Origin: Terriglobia bacterium
GTDB lineage: Bacteria; Acidobacteriota; Terriglobia; Terriglobales; SCQP01
Length of the DNA stretch: 64,000 bases
Direction of reading: 5' to 3'
Assembly (NCBI GenBank): GCA_021323595.1
Contig: JAJPKR010000061.1
Coordinates: 19,364-83,363 of the forward strand
Notes under the pieces: model-generated
Databases searched by the model: none
Seen by the model: the letters and a program-made list of their open reading frames with translations, nothing else
Told to the model about the DNA's origin: nothing
Made by a program: the position numbers and the translations under genes
Shown: positions 53,673-62,126 of the stretch, piece after piece
How the letters are laid out: each line of letters opens with the position of its first letter
Position numbering within the stretch: the first letter of the stretch is position 1

Positions 53673-54911
53673 ATGCGGCGGGTGGGGCGGCGAATTCGAT
53701 CAACCAGGCGCGCGGGGGCGGCCGCGCTCCTCGCCGGTTTGGCGGTGCTGTTTCTCTGCCGGGCTTGGGCACGCCAGAGCGCGGGCTCGAGCGCGCAAAA
53801 GGAAAGCCCTACCGGCGCCATCGGCGCCGATTTTCCCCGCCTCGACTGGCAGCCGACGCGGATCCCCGCCGGCTACCGCTATCTCGGCGACTCGGTCTGC
53901 GCCGCCTGCCATGCCGCAATCGCGCGCACTCAGATGGTTACGCCCATGGGGCACGCGTCCGAATCCGTGGCCGATTGCGCCATCCTGCGCGCCCACCCGC
54001 GCCTGAGCTTCCATTTGGGTCCCTACCGCTGGACCATCACGCGCGAAGGCAACGCCAGCATTTATTCCGTCACCGACGGCAAGAACACGATTACCGTCCC
54101 GATCGCCTGGGCCTTCGGGCTGGGATCGGCGGGGCAGACCTATATATTCCTTCGGAATGGGCATTATCAGGAAAGCCGAGTTAGTTTCTTCAATGACACG
54201 CAAGGCTTGGATATCACGCTAGGTTATCCCCGCACTCCGCCCGCAACGCTGGAGGAAGCGGCCGGCCGGCCCCTGGGCGAGCAGGAGGCCGAGGCCTGCT
54301 TCGGCTGCCACTCGACCCACGCCATCACTGCAGCCGGGCAATTGCAGGCCGCGGCGCTGACACCCGGAGTGACCTGCGAAGGCTGCCACGGGCCGGGCTC
54401 GGCCCACGTGGCCGCAGTGCAACAAGGCCAAATTCCGTTCCCCAAGCCGGGCGCGCCGCCCGGCCCGCCGCCGCCCGGCGGGTATCGCATCTTCAATCCC
54501 GGACGGCTCAGCGCCGGGGATGTAGCCGACTTTTGCGGTTCCTGCCACCGCAGCGGGGTGATGGTGCAGTTGCTGCACATCTCGGGCGTGCTGACGGTGC
54601 GGTTTCAGCCTTACCGCCTCGAGCTGAGCGCCTGTTTCGATCCCACCGACGCGCGCATCAGTTGCCTGGCGTGCCACGATCCGCATCAAGATGTCGTGAC
54701 CGACCCTTCCTTCTACGATGCCAAATGCCTGGCATGCCATCGCAACCGCGGCGGCGCGCCCGTGACCGGCGCGAATGCGCCGGCCTGTCCGGTGGCGACA
54801 CGGCAATGCGTAACCTGCCACATGCCCAAGTTCGAGCTGCCGGGAGCTCACTTCCAATTCACCGACCATTACATTCGCATCGTTCATCCCGGCGACCGTT
54901 ATCCGGGCTGA
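53673..54911 (+). CDS. Seven-haem cytochrome c
   Basis: 412 residues from ATG 53673, giving an arginine-rich start and a hydrophobic segment (AGAAALLAGLAVLFLCRAWA). Seven CxxCH haem c sites: C76, C209, C235, C288, C331, C352 and C379 (first Cys of each). The C-terminal CVTCHMPKFELP and distal His residues resemble the cytochrome c554-like family. A periplasmic electron carrier or reductase. It follows the XylR-type regulator by 68 bases on the same strand, so co-transcription is possible; no dedicated redox partner is adjacent. Confidence 0.88.
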   Translation: MRRVGRRIRSTRRAGAAALLAGLAVLFLCRAWARQSAGSSAQKESPTGAIGADFPRLDWQPTRIPAGYRYLGDSVCAACHAAIARTQMVTPMGHASESVADCAILRAHPRLSFHLGPYRWTITREGNASIYSVTDGKNTITVPIAWAFGLGSAGQTYIFLRNGHYQESRVSFFNDTQGLDITLGYPRTPPATLEEAAGRPLGEQEAEACFGCHSTHAITAAGQLQAAALTPGVTCEGCHGPGSAHVAAVQQGQIPFPKPGAPPGPPPPGGYRIFNPGRLSAGDVADFCGSCHRSGVMVQLLHISGVLTVRFQPYRLELSACFDPTDARISCLACHDPHQDVVTDPSFYDAKCLACHRNRGGAPVTGANAPACPVATRQCVTCHMPKFELPGAHFQFTDHYIRIVHPGDRYPG

Positions 54912-55044
54912 GCGCAGGTTTTGCGCCCGCGCAATGCGGGCGCGCTCGCCGGCGGCAATCCCCGGGGGCGTGGGGCAATCCAGTACAGCTGCCGCATTCG
55001 GGTGCAAGGCGCTGCGCAGGGTAGAGTAAAAGGAAGGCGACGGG

Positions 55045-55131
55045 GCGAGAGTGGCGGAACTGGCAGACGCCCTGGACTTAGGATCCAGTGCCCGCAAGGG
55101 CGTGGGGGTTCAAATCCCCCCTCTCGCACCA
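55045..55131 (+). tRNA. tRNA-Leu (anticodon UAG), CCA encoded
   Basis: 87 bases. The acceptor stem GCGAGAG pairs with CTCTCGC at 55121-55127, followed by A and an encoded CCA. The anticodon stem CTGGA/TCCAG holds the loop CTTAGGA with TAG at positions 34-36, reading CUA and wobble CUN codons. A long variable arm (TGCCCGCAAGGGCGT) marks it as class II. T arm GGGGG-TTCAAAT-CCCCC is intact. Confidence 0.97.
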
Positions 55132-55426
55132 CCTGCGAGCGCGCGCCATCCCTCGCCGGGGCCACGATTCCGGACGCAAGAGCCAAGCGCAGGTTCGCTG
55201 CCGCTCGGGTCTATCCCTGGTTCGAGATCGCCGGCCGAGCGCAACGCGCAGCAGACGGGGCTGGCGACCGAGCCCGTGCGGCTGCCGGCGCCGCCCGCTC
55301 TTGACGGCGCGACCGCCCCAGGCCACGCTCAATTTTTTCGCGCCGGCGCTCAGCGCAGGCGTGCACAGCCCGCGCGGGAGCGACCCGCATCGCACCGGCG
55401 CTCCCGCCTCCTGCAGCCGACCGGCG
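55132..55426. other. Intergenic region after tRNA-Leu
   Basis: 295 GC-rich bases. No gene, clear terminator or attachment-site-like repeat of the tRNA 3' end was seen. Confidence 0.5.
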
Positions 55427-56413
55427 CTAGTTGTTTTGATCGTCGGGGCGGCGCTTGAGGGTGGGCCGGCCCTTCGGTTGCGGCTCGTTTTGCTGGGGAT
55501 GCCGCAAGCTAGGCCGCCCGTTGCCGTGCAGCTTATCCTCGGTTTGGTATTCGTGCTCGAGCATGGCCAGCCGCGCCTTGACTTGGTCGAACTCCGAGGT
55601 GTCTTCGATATACTCGGCGCGCGGCGGCAGCACCGTCGCAATCTCTTTCTCCGAGGCGGCGATGCGATCCGGGGTCGGGGGATGGGTGGAAAAGGCCTTC
55701 GCCACCAAGCCCGGCTGCTTCTTCTTCAGGGCATTGATCTTCTCGAACATCGCGATCATGGCCTGGGGATCGTAGCCGGTTTCGTACATATATTCGATGC
55801 CGAGAAAATCCGCCTCTTTTTCCGCCGCCCGGCTGAACTTCAGAAACGTCATCGGCACGGCCAAGCCCCCCACGGTGCGGCCCAGGAAGCCTACCGGCCC
55901 GCCGACGAAGATCAGCGGCAGCGTGGCGTAGTTCATCAGCTCGGCCTTGGTCATGTTGCGGGTGCCGTGGCGCGCGGCGACGTGCGCGATTTCATGCGCC
56001 ATGACGCCGGCCATTTCCGCCTCGCTGTCGGCGCCCAGGATCAGCCCGCTATTGACGAAGAAGAAACCGCCGGGCAAGGCCATGGCGTTGATGGAGGGAT
56101 CCTCCAGGACCTTGACCGTGAAGGGCACGTGAGCGTCGGAATGGCGAACGAGATTTTGGGCAACGCGATTGACGTATTCGTTGATGACCGGGTCTTGGAT
56201 TACGCGCGAGGTGGCCACGACCTGCTCGGAGAGCATCTTGCCCAGCGCAATTTCCTTCTCCAGCGAATAAAAGTCAAGGCCGGCGCCGACGCCGCGGTGG
56301 CCGATGTCCTTGAGGTCCTTTTCGTTGGCGCTCTGGCCCGCGGCAAAACCCGGCGCCGCCGCCAGACATACTGCCAACATCCCCACCGCCCCCCAATTGG
56401 CCCACCACCGCAT
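55427..56413 (-). CDS. M48-family metalloprotease with signal peptide (BepA/LoiP-like)
   Basis: 328 residues from ATG 56413 (GAGGG 7 bases upstream; another ATG at 56440 is in frame). Signal peptide (WGAVGMLAVCLAAAPGFAAG), then an M48 domain: MAHEIAHVAARHG gives HExxH, and EKEADFLGIEYM the third ligand. AFSTHPPTPDRI is the usual M48 block near the end. The C-terminal tail is polar and basic. It probably takes part in quality control of the cell envelope. Faces away from the NYN gene. Confidence 0.92.
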   Translation of the reverse strand: MRWWANWGAVGMLAVCLAAAPGFAAGQSANEKDLKDIGHRGVGAGLDFYSLEKEIALGKMLSEQVVATSRVIQDPVINEYVNRVAQNLVRHSDAHVPFTVKVLEDPSINAMALPGGFFFVNSGLILGADSEAEMAGVMAHEIAHVAARHGTRNMTKAELMNYATLPLIFVGGPVGFLGRTVGGLAVPMTFLKFSRAAEKEADFLGIEYMYETGYDPQAMIAMFEKINALKKKQPGLVAKAFSTHPPTPDRIAASEKEIATVLPPRAEYIEDTSEFDQVKARLAMLEHEYQTEDKLHGNGRPSLRHPQQNEPQPKGRPTLKRRPDDQNN

Positions 56414-57107
56414 CCCCAAGCCCTCTTTGCTTGCCCTCATTATAGGTCCGGCCGTCCCCGGCTTGCTCGCCCCCGGTCCAATTCCCAAGCGACCGTCGTT
56501 TGGCTCCGACCGCCGGAACGCTCCAGCCGCCTCGCTTCCCGGCTTGCTCCGCTTGCCCATTGAGGTGGATGCGCTCGGGCGGCCGCCGGTTTCGCTTACG
56601 GAACCGGCGCCTCTGGGCGCCTCTGGCAGCATCCCGCCGCTGTGAATAGAACGTGCCGCGGACCATGCACTTGCACAAGGAGCCGCTAGCCGCTCGCCCC
56701 GCCCCAGCCGCTTCCCTGTGCGGGCACCCGTGTCGCCACGCCAGCCGGGAGGCGGCGAGCGCGCCCGGCGGCAACCACGGTTGACGCCGAGGCGTCCCAG
56801 GCTGAATTGCCGGCATCCCCGCGGGCACCCTGGCGGCCTCAAATTACGCTGGCGCGCTGTTTTGCGCCGTGGCTGTGGTATTCTAGGGATGGCTCGTGGT
56901 GGATGCCCTGCAATCCTAGCGGTGGCTTGATGCGCCCGCTTGCTCTGCCACGCGCGACTTGAAAAACAGCCGCCCGATCCGCGGAGTCCCAACCTTGGGA
57001 CCAGCTCACTCGTTGGTTCGACTACAATCGCCGCCACCTAACGGCCTCGCCCGAGGCCGGAAGAATATTTGCGGGCAGCGCGCGCGAGCAGGCGGTAGGT
57101 TCCATCC
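56414..57107. other. 694-base divergent region between M48 protease and NYN gene
   Basis: No convincing gene on either strand; the small open frames present have GC-driven composition. TACAAT at 57023-57028 is a possible -10 for the NYN gene, without a well-spaced -35. The length is large for a divergent promoter region in this window. Confidence 0.5.
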
Positions 57108-58616
57108 GTGAACGAAGAAAAACTGAAAATTGCGGTCTTTATCGATTTCGACAATATCCAAATTGGCGTGCGCAGCACCCTCGGCCGGGACTTCGATCTC
57201 GCCCTGGTCCTGGAGGCGCTGAAGGAACGCGGCGAGGTGGTCACCAAGATCGCCTACGGCAACTGGAAGCGCGCCGGCGACCTCACCCGCACTCTCACTC
57301 AAAACGCCGTGCTGATGGTCCAACGCGACCTGACCCCGCGCGGCGATAAGAACGGCGCCGATATCAATCTCGCCCTCGACGCGCTGGAGATGGCGATCAA
57401 CCACTCTCACATCAACGCCTTCGTGATCGTCGGCGGCGATAGCGACTTCATCGCCCTGGTGGAAAAGCTCAAGCAGTACAACAAAGCCGTGTTCGTCGTC
57501 GGCGGCCGCTCTTTCACCAGCAGCGTGCTGCAGCGCAACTGCCGCGAGTTCATCGGCTACGAAAACCTGATCGAGGCCACGGGCAGCGACCGGCGCCGCG
57601 ACCCCGAGCTCGCCCGCCGCCGCGAGGTCTTCCCCCTGCAGCGCTCGATCCCGCTCGTCTATCGGGCGCTGAAGGTGCTGAGCGATCGGGAAGTGCAAGC
57701 GCAACTGGGCCTGCTGAAGAGCACGCTCATCCAGCTCGACTCCACCTTCAACGAACGCGATTACGGCAGCAGTTCCTTCCGGAACTTCGTGCAGAAGCTG
57801 GCGGATGCGCAATTGGTGACGGTGCGGCAGCAAGGCAACAGCTTGGTGGTTGAGCCGCTCGAGCGGGAGCCGATGGTGGAAGCCGCCGCCGAGCCCAGCG
57901 GCAACGAGCCGTCGGGCGAGGGCGGCGCCGAGGAGTCCAGTAGCGGCGATCTGGGGCCGCAAGGCGGCAACGGCGGCGATACGCCGCGCGAAGCAGCGCC
58001 GGCGAGCCGGCCTCCGGAAGAAGCGGTGGAACTGCTGGGGCGCGTGCTGGAGCCGCTCCGCGGCACCAATCCGCGGCCGCTGTATTTGCGGAACGTCAAG
58101 CAACTCTTGCGCGGCGAACAGCCCGGCTTCGACGAGCAGCGGCATGGATTCGCCTCGCTGGTCGAGTTGCTGCGCGCCGGCCAAGCGCAGAGCATGTTGC
58201 GCCTGCAACGCGACCGGCGCGGCGCTCTGCGGGTCTTCATCCCCGGCCCACCCCCCGCCACGCCGGCGGCGGCGGCTTCGCCCAGCGACGGCAATCGCGC
58301 CAAGGAGGGCGGAGGCGCCGAACCCGCATCTCCCATCGAAAGCGATGGGATCGGCAACCTTGCCATCGCCGACGATCCGGAGCCGCGGGTTAACGGCGCC
58401 TCCGCCAACGCAGAAGCCGCACTTGCGGAGGATCCGGATGATTCGCAGATTCGCGTGCTGGGCTATTACAAAGGCGTGCACGGCGAAACTGCCGGCGACG
58501 AGCCGCCGCTCAGCCTCACCGAGGCGGTAATGGCCGAAGCCGGAGGCGGGCGCAAGAAGCGCACGCGGAAGCCCAAGAGCAACGGCGCGGCACCCCACAA
58601 GCGGCGCTCGAAGTAA
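57108..58616 (+). CDS. NYN-domain putative RNase with two LOTUS (OST-HTH)-like domains
   Basis: 502 residues from GTG 57108. The NYN (PIN-like) domain covers about 1-155, with acidic site candidates D13 and D15 in FIDFDNIQIGV, DKNGADINLALDALEM and VIVGGDSDFIALVEKL. Two regions resemble LOTUS/OST-HTH RNA-binding domains (about 180-255 and 305-375). Low-complexity acidic and Gly/Pro linkers follow, and the C-terminus is strongly basic (GGGRKKRTRKPKS). It should bind and cut RNA in the cytoplasm; the target is unknown. Single-gene unit. Confidence 0.82.
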   Translation: MNEEKLKIAVFIDFDNIQIGVRSTLGRDFDLALVLEALKERGEVVTKIAYGNWKRAGDLTRTLTQNAVLMVQRDLTPRGDKNGADINLALDALEMAINHSHINAFVIVGGDSDFIALVEKLKQYNKAVFVVGGRSFTSSVLQRNCREFIGYENLIEATGSDRRRDPELARRREVFPLQRSIPLVYRALKVLSDREVQAQLGLLKSTLIQLDSTFNERDYGSSSFRNFVQKLADAQLVTVRQQGNSLVVEPLEREPMVEAAAEPSGNEPSGEGGAEESSSGDLGPQGGNGGDTPREAAPASRPPEEAVELLGRVLEPLRGTNPRPLYLRNVKQLLRGEQPGFDEQRHGFASLVELLRAGQAQSMLRLQRDRRGALRVFIPGPPPATPAAAASPSDGNRAKEGGGAEPASPIESDGIGNLAIADDPEPRVNGASANAEAALAEDPDDSQIRVLGYYKGVHGETAGDEPPLSLTEAVMAEAGGGRKKRTRKPKSNGAAPHKRRSK

Positions 58617-58933
58617 CGGCGGCAAGACGCCGGCGCGCGCGCAGGACCCGTTGGGGCAGAGGCCGGCTTCCCTTGGCCAAGCCGCCGGCCATGACCCTGC
58701 CCCGCCGGAGCGCTCGGCCATGCCGGCACCGCAACACCGTTACCGCATGGCCAGCGCCATCGTGCCGGCGCATCCGTGATGACGGTGGCACCGGCGAGCG
58801 CAGAGATTGGGGCCTCCCAAACGATCCGCGCCGCGTGGGCCGCGCTCCGCATTCACCCAAAGATGGGCAAAAACAAAAGAGGCCGTTCCGGCAGCGCCGG
58901 AACGGCCTCCAAGGTTTCTGAATCATTGCAAAT
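58617..58933. other. Convergent intergenic region
   Basis: 317 bases between the NYN and FecR-like stops. It holds only the strong hairpin terminator at 58869-58909; no gene was seen. Confidence 0.6.
58869..58909 (-). terminator. Rho-independent terminator of the FecR-like gene
   Basis: Perfect 14-base-pair stem GAGGCCGTTCCGGC / GCCGGAACGGCCTC (58879-58892 and 58896-58909) with a 3-base loop. On the - strand it is followed by a T-rich tract interrupted by one G (58878-58869). It lies 24 bases after the FecR-like stop. Confidence 0.88.
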
Positions 58934-59569
58934 TTATTGGGCGGGACTGGGCACGCAGTTGTCGCACTTGGTCACTTGGTGAACGATGATGCCCGTGACC
59001 ACCGCGGACGCAGCAGCGATGCCGATCGTGACCGGCAAAGGCACCGACGTTCCGCTCGAACCCGCGGCTGCCGCCGGCGCGGCCTGATCCTGGAAGCGGA
59101 CGGCTTCACCGGCATTCACGGTGTAGGTCTTGCTCAGTCCTTCGATCTTCACGCTGCCGGCGATCGCCTGGACATACACCGGTCCATCGAGCGCCGTCAC
59201 CGCGAAGCGGGCGTTAGGAGACGTGGGAACTACGGTCGCTTTGTGAAGGGCGACGGCCAAATTGCCGGCAACCTTCACCATGCCGTAGCTCAAGCGGACT
59301 TGGTTGACATTGGCATTGCGCTCGAAGGCAAAGTGCGTCTTGGAAGCCGCAATCAGCGAGCCTCCCGGAAGCACCATGCGCGCGCTGCCATCCGGACTCA
59401 CGGCCACCGTGTCACCGGTCACGATCGCTGAACCCGCAACGATGGGCTGGCCATTGACATCGACCGTTCCCGCCATAGGACTCAGCATCGCGCCGTCGGT
59501 TCCCAGCAAGGGGAGGCAAGCCATGAAGCCCACCAAAACCGATGCGAGTAGCGAACGCGAAAATTTCAT
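58934..59569 (-). CDS. FecR-like domain protein with C-terminal membrane helix
   Basis: 211 residues from ATG 59569 (GAGGAGGT 6 bases upstream). Signal peptide (SLLASVLVGFMACLPLLGTDG), a FecR-type beta-domain (about 25-150; VDVNGQPIVAGSAIVTGDTVAVS and MVLPGGSLIAAS), and a C-terminal hydrophobic helix (VTIGIAAASAVVTGIIV) followed by HQVTKCDNC. FecR proteins usually pass a signal to a sigma factor; no sigma factor is adjacent, so a different role is likely. Bounded by its own promoter and terminator. Confidence 0.82.
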   Translation of the reverse strand: MKFSRSLLASVLVGFMACLPLLGTDGAMLSPMAGTVDVNGQPIVAGSAIVTGDTVAVSPDGSARMVLPGGSLIAASKTHFAFERNANVNQVRLSYGMVKVAGNLAVALHKATVVPTSPNARFAVTALDGPVYVQAIAGSVKIEGLSKTYTVNAGEAVRFQDQAAPAAAAGSSGTSVPLPVTIGIAAASAVVTGIIVHQVTKCDNCVPSPAQ

Positions 59570-59622
59570 CAATACCTCCTCGTGAATCAAACGGGCAGAA
59601 GTGGACTGCAAACTTCGCAATT

Positions 59623-59651
59623 ATTAGAACACCGGCACGCCGGAGAATCAA
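59623..59651 (-). promoter_or_regulatory. Promoter of the FecR-like gene
   Basis: On the - strand TTGATT (59651-59646) and TCTAAT (59628-59623) are spaced 17 bases. Transcription would start near 59616, with a leader of about 47 bases containing GAGGAGGT. Confidence 0.6.
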
Positions 59652-59994
59652 GCAAAAATTCTGCAATCCCAGAGAAAATGGCGCAATCACGGTTTACTCG
59701 CCAGTGACGGCGAGAGAAACACGCGGAACGTCCTTTCGATGCCGCCCGCGAGCCATTCTCTGGCGCGTTGAGGCCGTTGGCTGACTCAAGGGGCGTTGTC
59801 AGCAGGCTGCGGCCTGTACACGAGGCCAGTTATTCGCCGAGGAGGTAAGGGCCGGAAAGGACCCGCCCCCCAGTTCCAGTCCACCCATACTGCGGAACCG
59901 GCGCATGCCGCGGCGACGCCGGGGCATCCGGGCGCGCCCGTCCGCCGCGCCACGTTTCGCCGTCGCCGCGGCCATACTAGAGAGTCGCGCGAAC

Positions 59995-60756
59995 ATGCTG
60001 GACGAAAAAAAATATTGGCGCGCGGAGATCACGTACCGCCGCGATCTCAGCCCCGACTTGTGGATCGTGCGCGCGCGGCTGCCCGCGCCGTTCCCGTTCC
60101 GCCCCGGCCAATACGCGACGCTGGCGCTCGAGGATGAAGGCGGCATTCACGAGCGTCCGTATTCGATCGTTTCCGGCCCCCACGAGTCCGAGCTGGAATT
60201 TTTTCTCGAGCTCGTCCCGCAGGGAGAAGTGACGCCGCTGCTCTACCGCCTGCAGCCGGGCGACGCGGTGTGGGTGCGCAGGGCGGCCAAGGGTTTGTTT
60301 CAGCTGGACCGCAAGAGCGGTCATGGGCGCCATTTGATGGTCGCCACGGTCACCGGCTTGGCCCCGTTCTTGAGCATGCTGCGCACGTTCGCCGCCGATC
60401 GCGCGCAAGCGGAACACCATCGCTTCCTGTTGCTGGCAGCCGCCAGCCGATCGTGGGAGTTCGGCTATCGCGAAGAATTGCTGCGGCTGGCGGCGCAGCT
60501 GCCGAGCCTGACTCCCGTCTTCGCGATTTCGCGGTGCTGGGAAGACACGGCCTGGACCGGCGAGCGCGGGCGCGCCGAGGACCTGGTACGCAAGTATGCC
60601 GACGCCGCCGGTTTCGTCGCCGGAGAGACCACGGCGTATCTCTGCGGCCACCCGGGGATGATCGCCAACGTCAAAGGAATTCTCACGCGCGCCGGCTTCG
60701 AGAAGAAAGCCATTCGGGAAGAGATCTACTGGATTCCCGGCAAGGCCGGCGCCTAG
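59995..60756 (+). CDS. Ferredoxin-NADP reductase-like flavoprotein
   Basis: 253 residues from ATG 59995. FAD domain about 1-100 with FRPGQYATLAL and HERPYSIVSGPHE (RPYS flavin motif); NAD(P) domain about 105-250 with MVATVTGLAPFLSMLR and LCGHPGMIANVKGIL. It ends EEIYWIPGK, where many ferredoxin-NADP reductases have an aromatic residue stacking on the flavin. It moves electrons between NAD(P)H and a small carrier not encoded here. Convergent with the DUF302 gene. Confidence 0.9.
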   Translation: MLDEKKYWRAEITYRRDLSPDLWIVRARLPAPFPFRPGQYATLALEDEGGIHERPYSIVSGPHESELEFFLELVPQGEVTPLLYRLQPGDAVWVRRAAKGLFQLDRKSGHGRHLMVATVTGLAPFLSMLRTFAADRAQAEHHRFLLLAAASRSWEFGYREELLRLAAQLPSLTPVFAISRCWEDTAWTGERGRAEDLVRKYADAAGFVAGETTAYLCGHPGMIANVKGILTRAGFEKKAIREEIYWIPGKAGA

Positions 60757-60804
60757 GCTCGCGGAGCGGCGCCGCTGGGCCGCGCGCGGGCGGGCGCGGG
60801 CGCT

Positions 60805-61197
60805 TCACGCAGCGGCTTCGTCGAGCACCGCCGTCAGCTCGCGTTCGAATTGGCGCAGGACGGACTCGAGATCGATGCCCGGAAAGTGCGCCAGCAGGGA
60901 CGTCGGCTTGACCGTGGTCAGGCGCAATTGCCCTTGCCACTCGTGCAAGCTGATCCGGCATGGCAAGATCGCGGTGAGCGCGGGATCGCGCGCCAGCACC
61001 TCCGCCGCCAAGCCCGGGCTGCTGAGCTCGAAGAGGCGGCAGGGATGGCCGAACGCCACGCCTTGCTCGCGCACCGCCGCCTGCAAGTCGATCTGGGCGA
61101 AGATCGCCATGCGGTGGCGCGCGGCGGCGTCGCGCAGATCGGCCTCCACGGCCTCCAGACTCTTGCCTTCGATGGTGTAGAGAATCAGGTCGGGCAT
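60805..61197 (-). CDS. DUF302-family protein
   Basis: 130 residues from ATG 61197. The pattern EAVEADLRDAAARHRMAIFA, FGHPCRLFELSSP and PCRISLHEWQGQLRLTT fits the DUF302 (TT1751-like) fold, a small alpha/beta domain of unknown function seen in varied bacteria. Two Cys residues lie in the core (GHPCRL and LPCRIS). It follows the succinate dehydrogenase iron-sulfur gene by 87 bases on the same strand, so it may be the last gene of that operon. No function is assigned. Confidence 0.8.
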   Translation of the reverse strand: MPDLILYTIEGKSLEAVEADLRDAAARHRMAIFAQIDLQAAVREQGVAFGHPCRLFELSSPGLAAEVLARDPALTAILPCRISLHEWQGQLRLTTVKPTSLLAHFPGIDLESVLRQFERELTAVLDEAAA

Positions 61198-61284
61198 GGC
61201 GGCAACCAGCGGTTCGCTCGCCCGATGATGCTCCAGGCGAAGGCGGCGCGCAAGCGCCGGCGAGCGCGGCGGCAAAGCGACGGT

Positions 61285-62109
61285 TTAGCGAGGCGCCGAG
61301 GACGAGGCCGCCGTGCGCGTCGGCTCCGGCTCGGCTTCCGGCGCCCCCTTGGCCGGCGGCGGCTGGGGCTTGGGCCGGAAGATGCGGAACAAGCGGCGCA
61401 CCGGGTCGTAAAATTCGTCCACCACGCGCTCTTTCAGCGGAATGATGGCGTTGTCGGTGATCTTGATGCCCTCGGGGCAAACCTTGGTGCAGCACTTGGT
61501 GATGTTGCAATAGCCCAGGCCGCCGGGCCCGCGCAGATCGGCGAGGCGGTTGGCGACGTCGAGCGGATGCATCTCCAGCGCCGCGGTGTGGACATAAAAG
61601 CGCGGGCCGATGTATTCGCGGTGCAACTGGTGCTCGCGAAGGACGTGGCACACGTCCTGGCACAGAAAGCATTCGATGCACTTGCGAAATTCCTGCACCC
61701 GGTCCACGTCCCTCTGGTCCATGCGCCAGGTGCCGTCGGCGGCGTCGGGCGTCCGGGGCTGGAAGGGCTTGATCCGCTTCTTGACCTCGTAATTCCACGA
61801 AACGTCGGTCACCAAATCGCGCACCAGCGGGAAGGTGCGCATCGGCTCGACCGTGACCGGCCGATCGAGCGGCAGCGAGCTCAGCCGCGTCATGCACATC
61901 AGCTTGGGGTGGCCGTTGATCTCCGCCGAGCAGGAGCCGCACTTTCCGGCCTTGCAGTTCCAGCGCACGGCGAGGTCGTTGGCCTGCTCGGCCTGGATCT
62001 GATGCACCACGTCGAGCACCACCATGCCGTCGCTGATCTGCACCGTGAAGTCCTGAAACCCGCCCCCGCGGGCGTCGCCGCGCCAAATGCGAAACATCGC
62101 CTGTGCCAT
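61285..62109 (-). CDS. sdhB: Succinate dehydrogenase / fumarate reductase iron-sulfur subunit
   Basis: 274 residues from ATG 62109, with GGGGAG 5 bases upstream. N-terminal [2Fe-2S] ferredoxin domain with CKAGKCGSCSAEI and a fourth Cys in KLMC; C-terminal domain with CIECFLCQDVC ([4Fe-4S]) and CNITKCCTKVCPEGI ([3Fe-4S], with one extra Cys). The first cluster ends in CH instead of the usual CP. A Pro/Ala/Glu-rich tail of about 30 residues follows. Passes electrons between the flavoprotein and the membrane quinone site. Lies 17 bases after sdhA. Confidence 0.94.
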   Translation of the reverse strand: MAQAMFRIWRGDARGGGFQDFTVQISDGMVVLDVVHQIQAEQANDLAVRWNCKAGKCGSCSAEINGHPKLMCMTRLSSLPLDRPVTVEPMRTFPLVRDLVTDVSWNYEVKKRIKPFQPRTPDAADGTWRMDQRDVDRVQEFRKCIECFLCQDVCHVLREHQLHREYIGPRFYVHTAALEMHPLDVANRLADLRGPGGLGYCNITKCCTKVCPEGIKITDNAIIPLKERVVDEFYDPVRRLFRIFRPKPQPPPAKGAPEAEPEPTRTAASSSAPR

Positions 62110-62126
62110 GAACACTCCCCTCGCCG

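Noticed and set aside
55132..55426. Possible integration site after tRNA-Leu
   Set aside because: No integrase gene and no duplicated tRNA 3' end were seen nearby.
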